Assembly (NCBI GenBank): GCA_914767715.1
Contig: OU612070.1
Coordinates: 28,260,025-28,324,024 of the forward strand
Reading direction: 5' to 3'
Length of the DNA stretch: 64,000 nt
Source: Membranipora membranacea
Lineage: Eukaryota > Bryozoa > Gymnolaemata > Cheilostomatida > Membraniporidae
Shown here in pieces: positions 38,401-53,400 of this stretch (the stretch's first letter is position 1; the number at the start of each line of letters is the position of its first letter). A model generated the notes under the pieces. That model searched no databases, had not been told where the DNA came from, and saw only the letters and a list, made by a program, of their open reading frames with translations. Both the position numbers and the translations under genes were made by a program.

Positions 38401-41400
38401 GCAGACTGTCAAACCAACCACACATGCCACAATCATCCTGACACCTAGAAACACTCATAGCACCGATAAAGCCACCTATCATTTTGATTATATCGTGCAT
38501 GGAGATCTAGAGTATGAATGTAAATCAGAGAGAATTCCATCTACGGTGTTTGAAGTAGAGGAGCAGTCTGACACGAGTAAAACTGTGTTTGAACATGGGA
38601 GTAAAACCATAAAGCCAGAACTGTCCACTACAATAACTGGATATGACCAAATGGATAAAGAGGAAACTGATAGTCATAGAGTGAATATTGATCACTTGAA
38701 TATGATAAGTCTAAGACTGAAGGGTTTGAGACACAGCTCTGACAGTGAGGAAGCAAGAAATCAACAGATTGCAGAGGTTATTGACATATTACAGCCAGTC
38801 ATTTACACCCCTAACATAGATGTTGTGAATAAACCAAACGGAGACCTCGTACTGACATTCAAACCAAAAGCTGAACTAAGGAACCCGCTCACAATCGAGT
38901 CCATTGAAACTCAAAGTCAGGAGAATTTTGACTATCTATTGAGCCAGTCACTCGATATGTCTAACGATTTTTATTTCAAAGAAATTCTACAAAATGAGCC
39001 AAAAGATGGACAACAGGATACGAGTAAAGTGATAAGAATCAATATTATGTTTGAAAGCTCAATATCTGAACACAGAGTTTGCGATGTGAATGAAGAGGCT
39101 CAAATAATGGAGACAATTATAAGGAAACTTCTCAAATGGGGACCAATACAGCATGGAACAGTTCTTGTTGTACCTGTTAACAGTGCGGACATAAAAAGAT
39201 CTGTAAAGCTGTTTTACATAGTCGACGAATATTTGCTTGATTACGACATCAATCTAGTGGAGAGACCACATCAACAGTATGTTAAATATATACAAAGAGA
39301 CAGTATTGGTGTCCTAGGAGCGATTGACAGGGTGACCATAGCTGAAGAAGAGTCCAAATATATCAGGGTTCAGAACCGCTTTGAAAAAATTCCTATTGAT
39401 GTCATAGTCAACAAGACCAAGAACGCGCCTCATGTGAACCTAGGTTCGGTGATTTCCCAATCCATTGCATTGTTAGGGAAGGTCAAACCATCACAACCTG
39501 GCACACTTGTTGTTACCTCTGTAGACAGAAAGCAGTATACCTTCCAATTCCGATTTGATAACCCTCTAAGAGATTACTCACTCAAGCTCCATCCTAAACC
39601 AGACCCTACCAAGCTTGGAGAGTTACTGGCCAATGCGGTGGAAGTGAAAAGTGGCGAGTATGGTAATGTTCACACTACGGAGTCTCATGATGGAGCAGGG
39701 ATTGATATGATTAGACCTCCACTTCCTGTAGATGTGGTACTGATTGATGCACATGATCCACAATCTAGATTGGTTCTGAGTCAAGAGCTGTCTGACGAGC
39801 TACAACAGATTCTCAAAACCACGAGACCAAAACAGCCTAGCACCATTATCGCTTCACTAACAGATACTCCACGAGGCTCCAGAATGAAGTTCATGTATGC
39901 CCCTGATTTCACAATGATTTCATACACCCAGCATGTGATTCCCCATAGTGAAGATCTTAAAAGTTCTCTACTGAAATCCAGGGTCCTAAGAATAGGTGAC
40001 TATTCAATATGTGAAGTTATACGCCAAAAAGAGCACAATTCTGCTTCGTCACCAAGACACGGACAAGTTTCCATATCAGTGCTTGTTGATGGAGGAAGAG
40101 GCACAGACAAAAAGCTTCGCCTACTAGCTGTACCCATTATGAAGGCACTGAAAACTGCAGCTCCATCTCAACCCGGCATTTTGACCGTTGACACAGTTAG
40201 AGGATCTTTAAATCCCAAAATGAGATATCTACTCTCAGAACCGGAAATGTTTGTGCTGCATTCACGGTGGGTAGACGAAGTAGAGGCACTTAACTTCATG
40301 AAAAAAAGCTTTGCAATGAATTACCTAGGTCCTATGGGATACAATAAGTTAAAGCGAGCAGAGGCTGTGCAGTGCGACTCTACGTTAAATGGAGATCGAG
40401 TACCCATTAAACTTCTAGTTCATTCTGATTCAATCCCTACACAGGCAATGTATGATATAGCGGTACAAAACTCACTTCCTATTCTAAGGGCTATTGAACC
40501 TAAAGTTCCTGGGTCCCTGCTGATAAAACCTTCGAGTAAAACGGATGAATGTGGTGCCCCTTTTGAGGCATATTACAGTGTTGATAAAAAACCGAAGCTA
40601 CATGCAATACTGAGGTTCTTTGATGCAAGCAATGTGAGAAACTTGGCTGACATTCGATACAAAGCTCTACCGGTGGATTTGCTGGACTCGGAGTCACTAA
40701 AAGAAGCTAAAATTTTGGTCAGGAGGCTTGCTATCTCTGCTACTAAGGAGAAAAACCCTCTGGTGAGTGTCATTATGATGGATGGAATTGGCAGCCTACA
40801 TGACAAGCTCTTACAGACTATTGAGGAATTGGTAGCTACAATTGATCCTAAAACACAGACATCTTTGGTAGTGGAACAGTTCAGAGGTTTTCCAGGTGTG
40901 AACAATGATTTCCTGTTCCATCTAAGTGAGACCGCGTCAGATTTCACTCGCCAGTACAGAGTTAAAGTCATTATAGACGTTGACATTAGTCTTAGAGCCA
41001 AAAACCAAACTATCCCTGTTGATATATCTAACCCAGAGCTGTGTATACCTTTGGTCGACAAAATGGAGAGGTCAGTGAGAGCAATAGTAGACATCTCAAA
41101 ACCAGTGGAGATGCAAATTGCAATTGGAAAAGAATTGGTCAATGACAAGAAAAAAATCGCAGCATTGATAAATTCGCTGTTGGTATCAATCAAACCTCAG
41201 AAACCTGGCCTATGGTTCGTTACTCAAGGAAACACGGGATTATACAGTATCGATTATGCTGTACAGAAGATGGGATATGATTATAAAATGTCTTTTCTAC
41301 CAAAAATGCATGTTGGCTCTGAGGTAGGAGTGATGTACCAAGTGAAATATGACAAAAGAGATCGTCATGAAGCAGCTTTGAGGGAAGGCTTAAGTTTTAA

Positions 41401-44400
41401 AAGCGAAGATGTTGGATCTATATCAATAGATGTTTTGGTGATTGGAGGGTTTCCCGTCAACTCTGCAGGGCGCAAAACTTTGTACTTGTCAGTGGATAGA
41501 GCATTAAACTCCCTACAACCAACATTACCAGCAAAGCTCTACCTCATGCCAGCAGCAAAAGGTACATTTGATGTTATGTATGATGTGAAATCCAAAGATA
41601 CCCAAAATGAAGATCAATCACAATCTAATCTCACTACAAGAGAGTCAATAATATATGGCTCCCTCGAGCCTGAATACAAGAGTTATATCCCGCAGAGCGA
41701 ATGTGATGTGGCTGCAGACAGAGATGAGAGCGTTATTTACTCTCCCGTCGAGGAAAGCCCTGACACGGATGAAAGCGTGTACACATACTATGATCCAAGG
41801 CCGTCTAGACCAAAGAGACGAAGAAGGAGAAAATCTAAGTCAAGGTCCAGACACTCAGTGAGCCTCATGGGAAATAGAAAAGCTTCTACTGAACTCTCGC
41901 AGGCTGGAATAAAGTACGATACAGATATTATAATCAACGATGACACCAGTGATATCGAAAAACTTCTAATTAAAACCTACGGAGTTCCGTTGGAGGATGA
42001 AAACATTAAAATTCTCATCAAGGAAAGGGAAAAAGGAAGCTTACATACCACAAATCAGATTCATCATAATATAGCAGTTGTCGTACAAGGACAGGACAGA
42101 GTGGTTGACAAGCATATGGATGCTGATATACAAAAGTTATTACGCAATATACGCCCCACCAAACCAGGTATCGTCTATTTTGCTTTAGATGGGAGTAGAA
42201 AGTACCTTCCTCTTGGGTATACATCTATACCTGTTCTACTACCAAACACAGCCGAAATATCTAAACTGAACAATTTGTTGTCTGATGGCATTCCGGTGAG
42301 ATGGGGAGAATATATTGCTCATGATAGGGTAATGAGAGAGGAGAAAAGATTCACAGAATCAAGCGAGTACAGTATTTTACCCAATGTCAGCATTGTTTTC
42401 AGAGATGCCTCTGGGAATCTAGTACCGCTTCCTGATGACATCAGGAACAAATTTGGAAGAGAGCTTGCACAAGTCATTGAGATGGTACACCCTGGAAGAC
42501 CAGGATGCCTTGTGATAGAACTGAGTGCCAACAATGGAGTAGAGCTGCCATCATACCATTATTCTGTCATTAAGAATTTCCAAGACTATACAAGTGCCAG
42601 CCACTATGCCCCCGATTATTCAACAGCCGAGGAGAATGCCTCTAACTATGAATACTATGAAGCGAGATCAGTCCTCAAGTTGAAAAGAAAGAAGAAAAGT
42701 AAGAGACGACGATCTAAGGTGATCAAGCCAAACCTAGTATCACCAAATCACTTCAAATATTGTGACAACACAGAGCTACTAGCGCACCTGTGTAGAAAAG
42801 CCATGAATATTACAACTCTGGAAGGAAACACAATAAATACTATACAGGCTAGGAGTTTGTATGGTGTAGGCGCTGAAGACCAGCTAGAGCCACCAAACAT
42901 TATTCTAGGCTGGGCCCGACCTGACGTACCAGCTGACAATGAAAGTCTGTGTGAGCTGCTGGATACACTGTTGAGCCAACTTGGAGTTAGCAAGTCTAAC
43001 AGGCTCGAAGGTATAATCCTAGTATGTAGGAACTTGACGAGCTATGATTCAATGCAGACATACCAGCTGTACTTTATTGAAGACCAGTCAGCAGCCCAGT
43101 ATTTGGTTGACATTGTACCAAACCCTCCACATCTGCACCTCCAAGCCTGGATGGACAGATCGATCACAATAAACAAAACAAATCAAGAGCTTGTTTCCAG
43201 TTTACTCAAAGCAGCCGAATTTGAAACAGGAAAACAACCGCATGCTCCACCAATCACTGTTGATATTGTTTTGACAAACTGGCATCAAGTCCATAACAGC
43301 GATATAGAGAAGGAACAGGTGCTCAAGACAGTACAGAAACTATTGCCTGTCCTGGCACCTGCATTGCCAGGAACTATGATAGTGACACCCATGCCTGGAT
43401 CTGATGACAGATATTCTTTTAATTACGTAGTCAACAACATCCGTGAAGATTATAAGATCCACCACAGAGACTTTGACGAGAAAACCATCACAAAACTCAT
43501 CAGTAGGAGTATAAAGATAGGAGTGCATGATGCAAACAAAACTTATGAGAGGGTGAGAGAAATGGAACTTGATGCTGGGGAAGCTAGTTACCCGGTACCT
43601 ATCGATGTGATTGTGGACTTAAAAGCAGTCACTTCTATCCCATACGACCCAGTTACCAAGTTTGTGGCTCCAGATATGCAACAGGCAATTGTAGATGCAG
43701 CCTATGATCTTTTGAGTTGCTTCAAGCCAACAAAATGGGGCACTCTCATTCTCATCCCAAGATCGGTAGGATTTGAGGCGTACTACACAGTCAAAGTTCC
43801 AGATGCGTACCAGATACAATTTCAAGCACCCGGAACAAAAGATGAAATGGCAAAGCTGTTCAAACGAGCAATTGCAGTGCACCCAGATGATCCTGATACT
43901 CTAGAGAGAGTTATCACTACTGAGCGAGAATTGAACTTCGGTGCACACAGTGGGAGCCGCGACATACCTATCACTGTCATAATGAATGTTGATAAGCTGC
44001 CCACAGAAGATGAAGAAAGAGTTGCCCAAGATTGGATCAACAAAATATTGAGAGAGACAAAAACAAGTCTACCTGCAACAATAATTTTGACTCCTACACC
44101 AACTGCAAGAGGGAGGCGCCAAAATTATGACTTTCAGTATGTCTTTGACTTTATGCAAGATGACTATGAGCTGGAAGTTGTTGACATCACCATGGATGAA
44201 CGACTCAGACTTCTCGCCAAAGGTGAGAAAGTTTGCAGTAATGCTTCTGATTGGAGCATCTCCCAGAAAATTCATCAGATTGAACTTCAATGTCTAAAGG
44301 GCAAAAACGATCAAGCAGTGATACAGGTGGTCTTTGGTGGGGAAAAACCAACCACCGATGTATCATACTTGAAAGTACGAGAGAAAATACAGTCAGTTCT

Positions 44401-47400
44401 GAAACAATTGAAGCCAACACAGAAAGGCAAGCTTCTTGTGACACAGATCGACCCTGAAACATTTGACTTGTGTGGTGTCTATGTAGTAGAAGGCACAACG
44501 GCGTCTCATCAGTACTGTGCTGCTGAGGCAGACTACGAAACAGAGGTCTACAATGCCTTACACAATCAATCAGTGTCGATTAGTATCTCCAACATTACAG
44601 AAATCAAAGAACTTCTGCGCAACCAGCAACTTAATTACCTTGAAAAGAGAGTAACAAAGAATGTATGCGTGAAAGTGTTCCTCAGCTATCAACACAATGA
44701 GGAGGATATCAGAGAGGAATTACAGGCAGTGAGCAGAATAATGAGAAACTCTGGGATCAAAGTTCCAGGTCTGATGGTAGTCAGTAGATATCACGATGAA
44801 GATCACAATTGGAAGATGAAATATGAATTCAATCCAGAAAAAATGCATATCAATACTGCTACAGATGTTGACCATAGGCCGAATGGTCAACTCCCTGTAG
44901 GAGGACATGAAAATGCTAATGTCGTTTATCTTCAGCGTATGCCATCTAGAAGAGATCAGAATAAATGTTACACCCTAGACAAGGATAATCCTGCTGAGTT
45001 GCGACGCATAGCGAGAGCTATTCATGAGACTAATATCAAAACAAAATTACCAGATCGGAGACAAATGCCTATAGATATTGTGCGAAGTGGACCTGAGGTG
45101 ACTTTACATGAGCAGGACAATGGTTACGGAGAACTCTCAGACTGGATGGATGATATGTTGCACAGCAACATAATTGACAAAGTTACAGACATTGAAGTGA
45201 ACCTGTCCATCATGCTACCAGAGAATGAAACTATGACAGTTAACCAGAAGGAACATGTTGTCGAAACAGTTACAGATTTCTTGAAAAATCACAATTTGAA
45301 AACTCCTGGCCATATCTTTGTTATCCCATCAGATGGTCCGCCGAGCAATCAGACACAAATGATATATAAATTTTTGCCAGTAAAGCAAACAGTGTATGTT
45401 GAGGACATTCAGCAGGATAGGGCAAAATCCCCGGATTCCAGTGATTATCAAGTGATTCTGAGAGATGATATCTCCAAACAGCAATTAGAGAAGATGCTTA
45501 AAAAAGCGATTTCACTAGAGAAAAGTGAAGATCACATTTACCAGCAGATCAAAGATATCAACATGAATTATACATACATCAGCCAAGCTGTCAATGAAGA
45601 GCTATCAGTCACAAGTCATACAGGATTGCAGAAGGTAGGATCACACAAACACCGTCGTAAAAGAAAGAAAAAATCAGAGAAGACTGAATTGCCTGTGAAA
45701 GCACTAGCCACCGAGATGAAGAAAATAAGGCAGCCAAACCCAACTCAACATTTACATCCGCCAAAATTGTACCAACGCTCTCTGAAGCCGACTCCCGATA
45801 CTACAAACTACACTGTGTTACAAAACAGTCTAACACAATTACAGGAGGGTCTAACATCTGCAATGAGAGAGATTACAGTTGATCTCCTGGACAAAGTAAG
45901 GATTGACCAACCAGGAAATTATGTTGTCAAACCAGAGTTCAATGTTGGGAAACAGCAGATAATGAGGCTGGACATATTCCAAACTGGAAATGGAGGTGAA
46001 TCTGGCTCAACACCAGTGGACTTTAAACCACAAATCATTGTACAAAGTCCAGACACCATCACTAAACAATTAAGATTTGAACCAGCGAGAGGCCTTTCCC
46101 GAGATACAAATCTAGACATGCAAGGTGTGGTAATGAATGCGCCCCCTCAAGGAGCACAACAAAAGACAACTCCTGAAGCTAATGTTAGGCTTTCAGTTGT
46201 CGTTAGTGAGGTAGTCTCATTTGAACACCAAAACCACATCAAAGATGAAATTGTACGCCAACTAAGTAGGGCCAAACTACCAGAGTCAGGTCATTACCTG
46301 GTTATGCCTGAAATAAGCGGAACACAAACACAAAATGAAGGGCCACAGATCAGCCTTAGCTTCTACAAAGCAGATGATGTTGATCTTGATGACTACGTTT
46401 GTGTACAGGAACCTAAGTGGAAGTCGAATGCAGTGACAATCATTGATGGTGGGAGTTCGGTGATCAAAGAAATCCAGTTCAATTCGATGTACCAGCAGGA
46501 TATCAAGCTGGCATCGTCTATGGCTACTCCAGTTTCAATCGACCCTAGCCCCCAAACAGTAACACAGAAGATTTCACAGCGCGAACTTCATGCCAGAGAA
46601 ACAACGGAGAATAATGAAACACCCTCAAGAACTGCCAAGTACACTCTGATGCATGCAGATGAAGATATGATTGCGCCAGGAATGGCGGATTACATAAGAG
46701 AGCAAACTATAAACCTCATCAAAAGCCTTGATCAGCGATCTGGAAACTATTTGGTTAGACGAGATGTGAAGCTTAGTGAGTCATCCCAAAATCCGATTGT
46801 TACTCTTGTAATGTCCACTGCTAATCAGGAGACACTACATACACCTGCAGGAGGTAAGATCCACAGGACTAATCCAACTCAGGTCGCCTCAGAAAAAGTC
46901 ATTGAGTTCAGCCAGATGGGTACCATAGATATCCTTAAAAAATTAGCTAACTCAACACCAGTGTCAATAATGACAAATGAATTCAGCCGAGCCGATAGGT
47001 CCTTAGATACTGATGTGCGACAAAACAGTGTCACCTCTGTGAGAGCTGAAAACAATACGCCAATCTACACATCTGATACATCCGAAAAGTTGTTAACCAA
47101 GCGGCGTCCCTCAGCTAAATCACATAGGTCCTCAGTCAAGAAGAGGATCAGGGCCAAAAGTGAAAATCACGTTTCTAAGTTCACCATCTTGCATGCAGAG
47201 GAGCAGACATTAGATCAAAAAGTTGAAGAGTATTGCCGCAATGAAATAACAAAGCAGATTCAACAGGCAGAATTCAAGCCCGGAGAGTACCTTGTCAAGC
47301 CAGAAATTCTTTCTTCAATGAAAGGACAAAAGCCAGAAATAAAACTGCACTACTTATTGGCTGACACTGAAGATGCTGCAATCAATGAATCAACTGCATT

Positions 47401-50400
47401 TCCAGCTGGTAAACCTACATTCAGCGCAAAAAAGTTCATAGAGTTTGCGGAAAAGAATGATTCTACAGTTCAGCACCACCTTTCATCTTCTAAACCTGTA
47501 GATTGCAGTCAGATTCAGGTGACTGAGGTCCAGCGACTGAACGCATCCTATATAATAGATGCTATGAACACAACAACACGAATCGAATCCTTATCTCATG
47601 ATACTCAAAAGAGAGCACGATTCCTGCATGATCTTATGATAAGAATGGCGTTGAGTTTGCCGACCCCAACGTCTGATATCAAAGTCATTGTCAGGCAGCC
47701 TACCAATGAAGCTAAACAACCTATAGATAACTCAGACATGAGAGCGCAAATACATAGCCTTCTCACAGGCTTACAAATCAGGACACCTGGGACGGTTGTA
47801 GTCCAGGGAGCACAGTACTTCTTTCTGCCGGAGGATTTGACTGTGAGTCCAGGAGTTCAGAAGCAAATTTACTCTGAAATAGAGGACACTGATTACTCAC
47901 TGAAAGATTACAGCATTGAATTTGAAGATGTGGGTACAGATACAGACATGGTTCTTAAACATGGCTATATTCTAAACAGTACAGATGAAGCAATTGCGCA
48001 AGAAACTGTTAGAGAAATTCATAAGAAGTACGTCAAAGTTGAGAATGCTTCAGATCTGTCAGGGCCATTAGCCAGCTTATTACCAGAGGATCAGATGAAC
48101 AACGATATGCTGAATGCGGTTATTGATGCGATGCCAGTGAAAGAAATCAAAATAAATATAGCCTGGAACCAGAAGCTGTGCAACTTAAGCCAACTTCTCA
48201 TACACAATATAGCGATCAAGTTCATTGAGCATCCTCTTAAGGTGCCAGGCACTATGGTATTATCCCAATCAGGGGCAGCCAGTCCTGAACTGCACTTCAT
48301 AGCTCATGATGACACATTTCCAATGGGCTCCGAACAGAAATACTTCACAACTGGATCATACTTCACAACGCAGTTACAACCAGTGGACTCAGATGCTTAT
48401 CAGATTTTACTATCAAAGGGTAAACCTTTATATACAAAGGAGAGACCAAACATTAAGGAGAATATAGCCAGGATTCATAAAGAATCACTTATTGTGAAGC
48501 TCGCTGATCTTAAAATAACAGACCAGCTGATAGGCTTATTGAGTCGGGAAACCACCAAAGATAAAATCGCTCAGCTTGATCCAAGCTCTGCACTTAATAC
48601 AGAACTCTCGAGACAAGCCATAAAGGAGTTATTCTCACTAGCCATAGAGAGCACTAAAAGGCCGAAGATAACACGTGGAGAGTCCGAGATACAGAGAGAA
48701 ATTAAATCTATTGTGGATACAATTCAGCCTGTGACAGGAGGTACACTCATTGTCAATGAGAACGAGGATGGTGAGACAACCTATGAATTTTCTACTCTAA
48801 CAAAAGCAGATTTTGGTCTCAGAAAACCGTACCAGCGACATATCATTAGTGACACAGCCGCTGAAGTAATTCACAGACTAGAATCAGTCACATTACCAGT
48901 GAAACCAGATGACAATATCTCGAAGATGAAAGTCAGAGATCTTGAATCGATTGCAGTGCAGAAATTTAAACACCCTGATGACGTGATTGTATCCGTGGTG
49001 TTGCCAGAAGTGAAAGGAAAATCTAAGGACAAGGCATTGGCTGCAGCAAAACAGTTACTTGACTCGATAGACCCACAGTATCCTGCATTGCTAGTCCTAC
49101 ACCACACAGATACGAATGACAATCATTTGGAATTTGGCTATATGCTTGATGATGGTTTGAGCAATTACAAATTGACAGTAACCATCTCTAAGCATGCTGA
49201 ACTAACTAAGATTGTGGAGGAGTCACATTATAATCAGGAAGAAATAATGCTGAATGACAACCAAGTTTTTGGATTAAAATATCCAAAAGTTATGATCGCT
49301 GTGACTGTCATGGTAGACGATCAAATAAACCTGAGTGGAGCGAGCATAGAAAGAGCATACCGACATGCCATCACTTCTTACCACCCATACAGAAGCGGAT
49401 ATCTTGTTATGCTTAACAGCTCAGAAAAGGGAAATGAGGCATTTCCTTACATTTCATTCAGCTATATCTCTAAACTAGGATTGTCGTACAACATAAGAGA
49501 GGTACCACGGCCTCCCGATGATTTGCTACAGGTGATGATGAAGTTTTCACTGCCTGTGTACCTTGATGATCACTTCACCCAACAGCGCATCAGACAGATA
49601 GAAAACTCAATAGACTGTCCTGCGGAAAAAGCGGAACTTATACCAATGTCAGTTGTAAACATGGGTTCGGCAGATTGGTCTCCACAACAGTTGGCAACAG
49701 TTAAGAACGAAATCAGTGCAATGCTAACAGGCATGCAGCCTACACGGCCCGCTACCATCATGGTGATGAATGATGGCGGTTACAGATACTCATTGGATTG
49801 CACATTTGTGGATTTTGCCAACAGGAGGTCATTTGCGTCCACCTTACCCATCCTTAACAAAATGACGAAGGATTTCGGACAAATTCTCAGTCTCACTGGA
49901 GACGAAAATGACATCAAGAGAAAGCAGCAAGGATTAATGAGTACGGTGGTAAATAAGATGATGGAGATAAAACAGGCTAAAGAAAATACACAGGTTTCAG
50001 TAGGGGGAATTTTGAAGCAATTCTCCAAAAGACTGAAAGAGGAAAAAAGAAAGTCACTAGTGAGTAACTCTGAAAAGGATGAGCCACCAACAACAATCAA
50101 GTCCATATATCCACAACCTGATAGCGAACACACAGCGCAGAGAAAAAAGCCCAGGAAAGCTCATAACTACCACATTGAGGCCCTGCAAACTCCGATGCAC
50201 ACTAAAGTCAGAGAACTAATGGATAAAGCTATTGATGTGACAGATATCCAAAATGTATCTAACAATGTAAGAGCAAGGCAACTAAACTTCACTTTTGAAG
50301 CATTCCCAACAATAAAAGTGATCAGAAATATACCAGCTGCTGTGTTTCTATCTGCGATGGATGCCAAAACAATGGAGAGGGACATTCTCAAAATACTAAC

Positions 50401-53400
50401 AAAGATAGATCCAGCATCTTCAGCTACATTGTTAGTGCATAAAGCACAGGCAGGCTTCACATATCACTATCACATTGAGGGATTGAGCAAAAGAACAAGG
50501 ATGGATGTGCAGTTAGCTGAACACCTGATCAAGTACAATAGTAAAGATGAAACCAGGATAGATCCTAATGACCTTCTACTGTCTGCTAAGAACATCTTCA
50601 GTGAACAGCTGAAAGAAATTATGGAACATTATTCTGTTGATCCAACCATTGATGTGGTTTATGACAGTATAGACCCTACTATGAGACAGCAGGCTGCTCG
50701 AAAGAAGGCTCTGGAATTCCTAACTCACTCCAAAATTAAAGTTTCCGGTGTTCTTTTCCTTACAGTCAAAGATAATGGACCCTGCACATTTAGCTTTGCC
50801 GCAACCAATACCAAAATAAACATACCAAACATCATGCAAGAAAGCCAGACGAAGGCTTTGCGCTATACAGTAAATAAAGTTGTTCATATGACTGCATATA
50901 AGGACCATTGGAGACAGGCCAGGGCTGTTACATTAGATCCAGAAAGAGGTGGTTTTGAACTCAAAATTCAAGAAATGCACATGAGGAGCATAACCATAGA
51001 GAGATTACCTTCAATCACTATACCAGTCAGTTTGGTAGATGAAGAAGACGACGAGCAGAACAAAGATCTGTTTAATGACATGAAACCCTCTCTGAAGAAG
51101 ATGATGGAAATGATTGATCCTCTTATGCCAGGGACATTGATAGTATCCACACATCCGATAGTCTCATACCAGTTTGTACCGTATAAAATCACACAAGAAC
51201 TAGGAGAGGAGAGTGTCAACTACCAGACATACATTATCCCAGACAAGTCAGTGGGGGAAACTATAAATGCAGTCAGTCACTGCATAACTTTAAACCCCTA
51301 TGTGCCGGAGCCTTTCCAATCAAAGATAAACCTTAAGGAGACGGCGAAAACGAAGAACAGCAATGTGATTACCAATAAATTATGTCAAGTTCACATTCCT
51401 CACCACTCCGCTACAGCTGAGAGATTAGCACATGACAGACATCACGAGATACTGAAAAAGATGTTCCAGTTATGCATTCCTTATCATTGGTATGATGTAT
51501 TAGTATCAAAGCCAATTGGCAGCGCGGATGCAACACAAAGAATCAACTACCACACTTTACCATCACTTACAAAAGAGACCAACTTCACACCAAACTCACT
51601 CTTGCATAAGCAGTATGATGTGCAGTACCACCCGCCACCAAACCAGTGGATTATGATGGATATGGTTATTGCAGCGCATAAAGTTGACCCAGCATTGTGT
51701 ATTAGTGTTGCTAAGCAATCTAGACCACCGCGTCCAAGGTTATGCATCATTCTAAATCACTTACTATCTGATGGGCCGCCCAATGACGAGGAAAAAATAA
51801 AATTGGAGGAGGATATCTTAGCAATAGCAAATGCCAAATGCACTTCGGACTTGTGTATTATTATTGCCACCCCATACCAAGACTCAAAGAGCAATGCAGA
51901 GTACATCTATCATATGGCCGATCAACTGAAAACTGATTCCATCGATACAGATAATGCACTGTTCAAATTTCACTCAAACAATGAGATTAAGTTCACACCA
52001 TTCCCTAGTACAGCAGCCATGTTAAATCTAGTGTCATGTGGTTACGAGGTGTCTGAGGATGCAGAACATTCTCAAATCATTGATTCATCCCACAAGACCA
52101 AAAATTCTCGTTGGAGCGGTATACGTGTGATTGTCAACCACAGAGAAGGAAAACTCCTCAAATTACAAGAAAAAGCAAACATTGTTATGGCAGTGACCAA
52201 CATCCTTAGACAGCTCGATCCACCAACAGATGGATATCTGATAGTTACTACAGCAGACCCACAGCAACAACTTGGACCAACCACTCCAGCCTACATATAC
52301 ACACCTATTACCATGATATCACAAGATGTGACCTGTCTTAATGCTCTGATTCCCGACATTCCCAAGAACATTGCCATCTTGGCTATACCTAAACTCTCCG
52401 ATAGCGACCTCCTGCTAGCAGCCATACAGTCAGTGAGGATTGAGTATCCAGTCACTGAACAGTCAGTGCAGGTTATACATGAGTCGGAGAAGCTGATTAC
52501 AAAGTCTAATGATCGAGATGTACTTGTGAAAGTGATGCTTAACGAAGCAGCCATAGTCAAAGGACAAGTGACACATGACTTCAAACAGATCTTCTCCAAG
52601 GTTTGCAGCATCATTTCCAGTATCAAACCTACTAGAAGTGGTTTCCTAATCATCACACCATCAGAGTTTGTTGACCCAAAACATTATGAATATCACTACC
52701 TAGTAGCAGAGCATTCAAATGGTTATACCATCCCACCAGCCAGCACCACATTAGCGGTGTCAGATCCAAAAGTGGTCTTTCATCCAAGGTTAGATAAAGT
52801 ACGTGTTCTAGCGTGTGTTCGTCGAGGAGTCCGAATAAACAAGCAGACTCAAGCAGCCTATATCGACATTAAGGCCAAAGAAGTTGAGTACAGGAAAAAC
52901 CATCCTCGATCTAAAAACTACCAAATAGTCATCATTGATGTACCAAGCAATATCAGGCGTCCCAGCCCACGTGATATTGATACCATCAAGATGGCTTCAG
53001 ACCGCATGATAGGATGGTTGGAACCAATTTGCAGTGGAGTACTGGTTTTAACCCCACAGATTACAGACCATCAACCAAAGTATGAGTATATGGATATCAG
53101 CTACACAGTCGGCTTCGACAATCACCATCTGCCAAAACTCAGTGAGCAATTAGATTTACTTTTAAAATCACGTGTCTCAAAAAGAAACAAACCAGATACT
53201 TCCCAATATCGCAGTTACAACCCTTACAGAATTAAAGCATCACTGCTGCCCAATGCCCATGACATGATGCAACTTGTAACAAAAGCCAAGTTGGTGAATA
53301 AGGTAACTCCGTCAGTCCTCACAGAATTACAGCGCACGGAGGGCATCTGGAACAAAAAAACGAACGACCATCTCAACCCAGTGGATATAAAAGTCATTCT

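Noticed and set aside
40573-41193. 206-codon minus-strand frame
   Set aside because: It lies wholly antisense to the giant exon, like many other minus-strand frames in 35.8-54.6 kb, and has no conserved motif.
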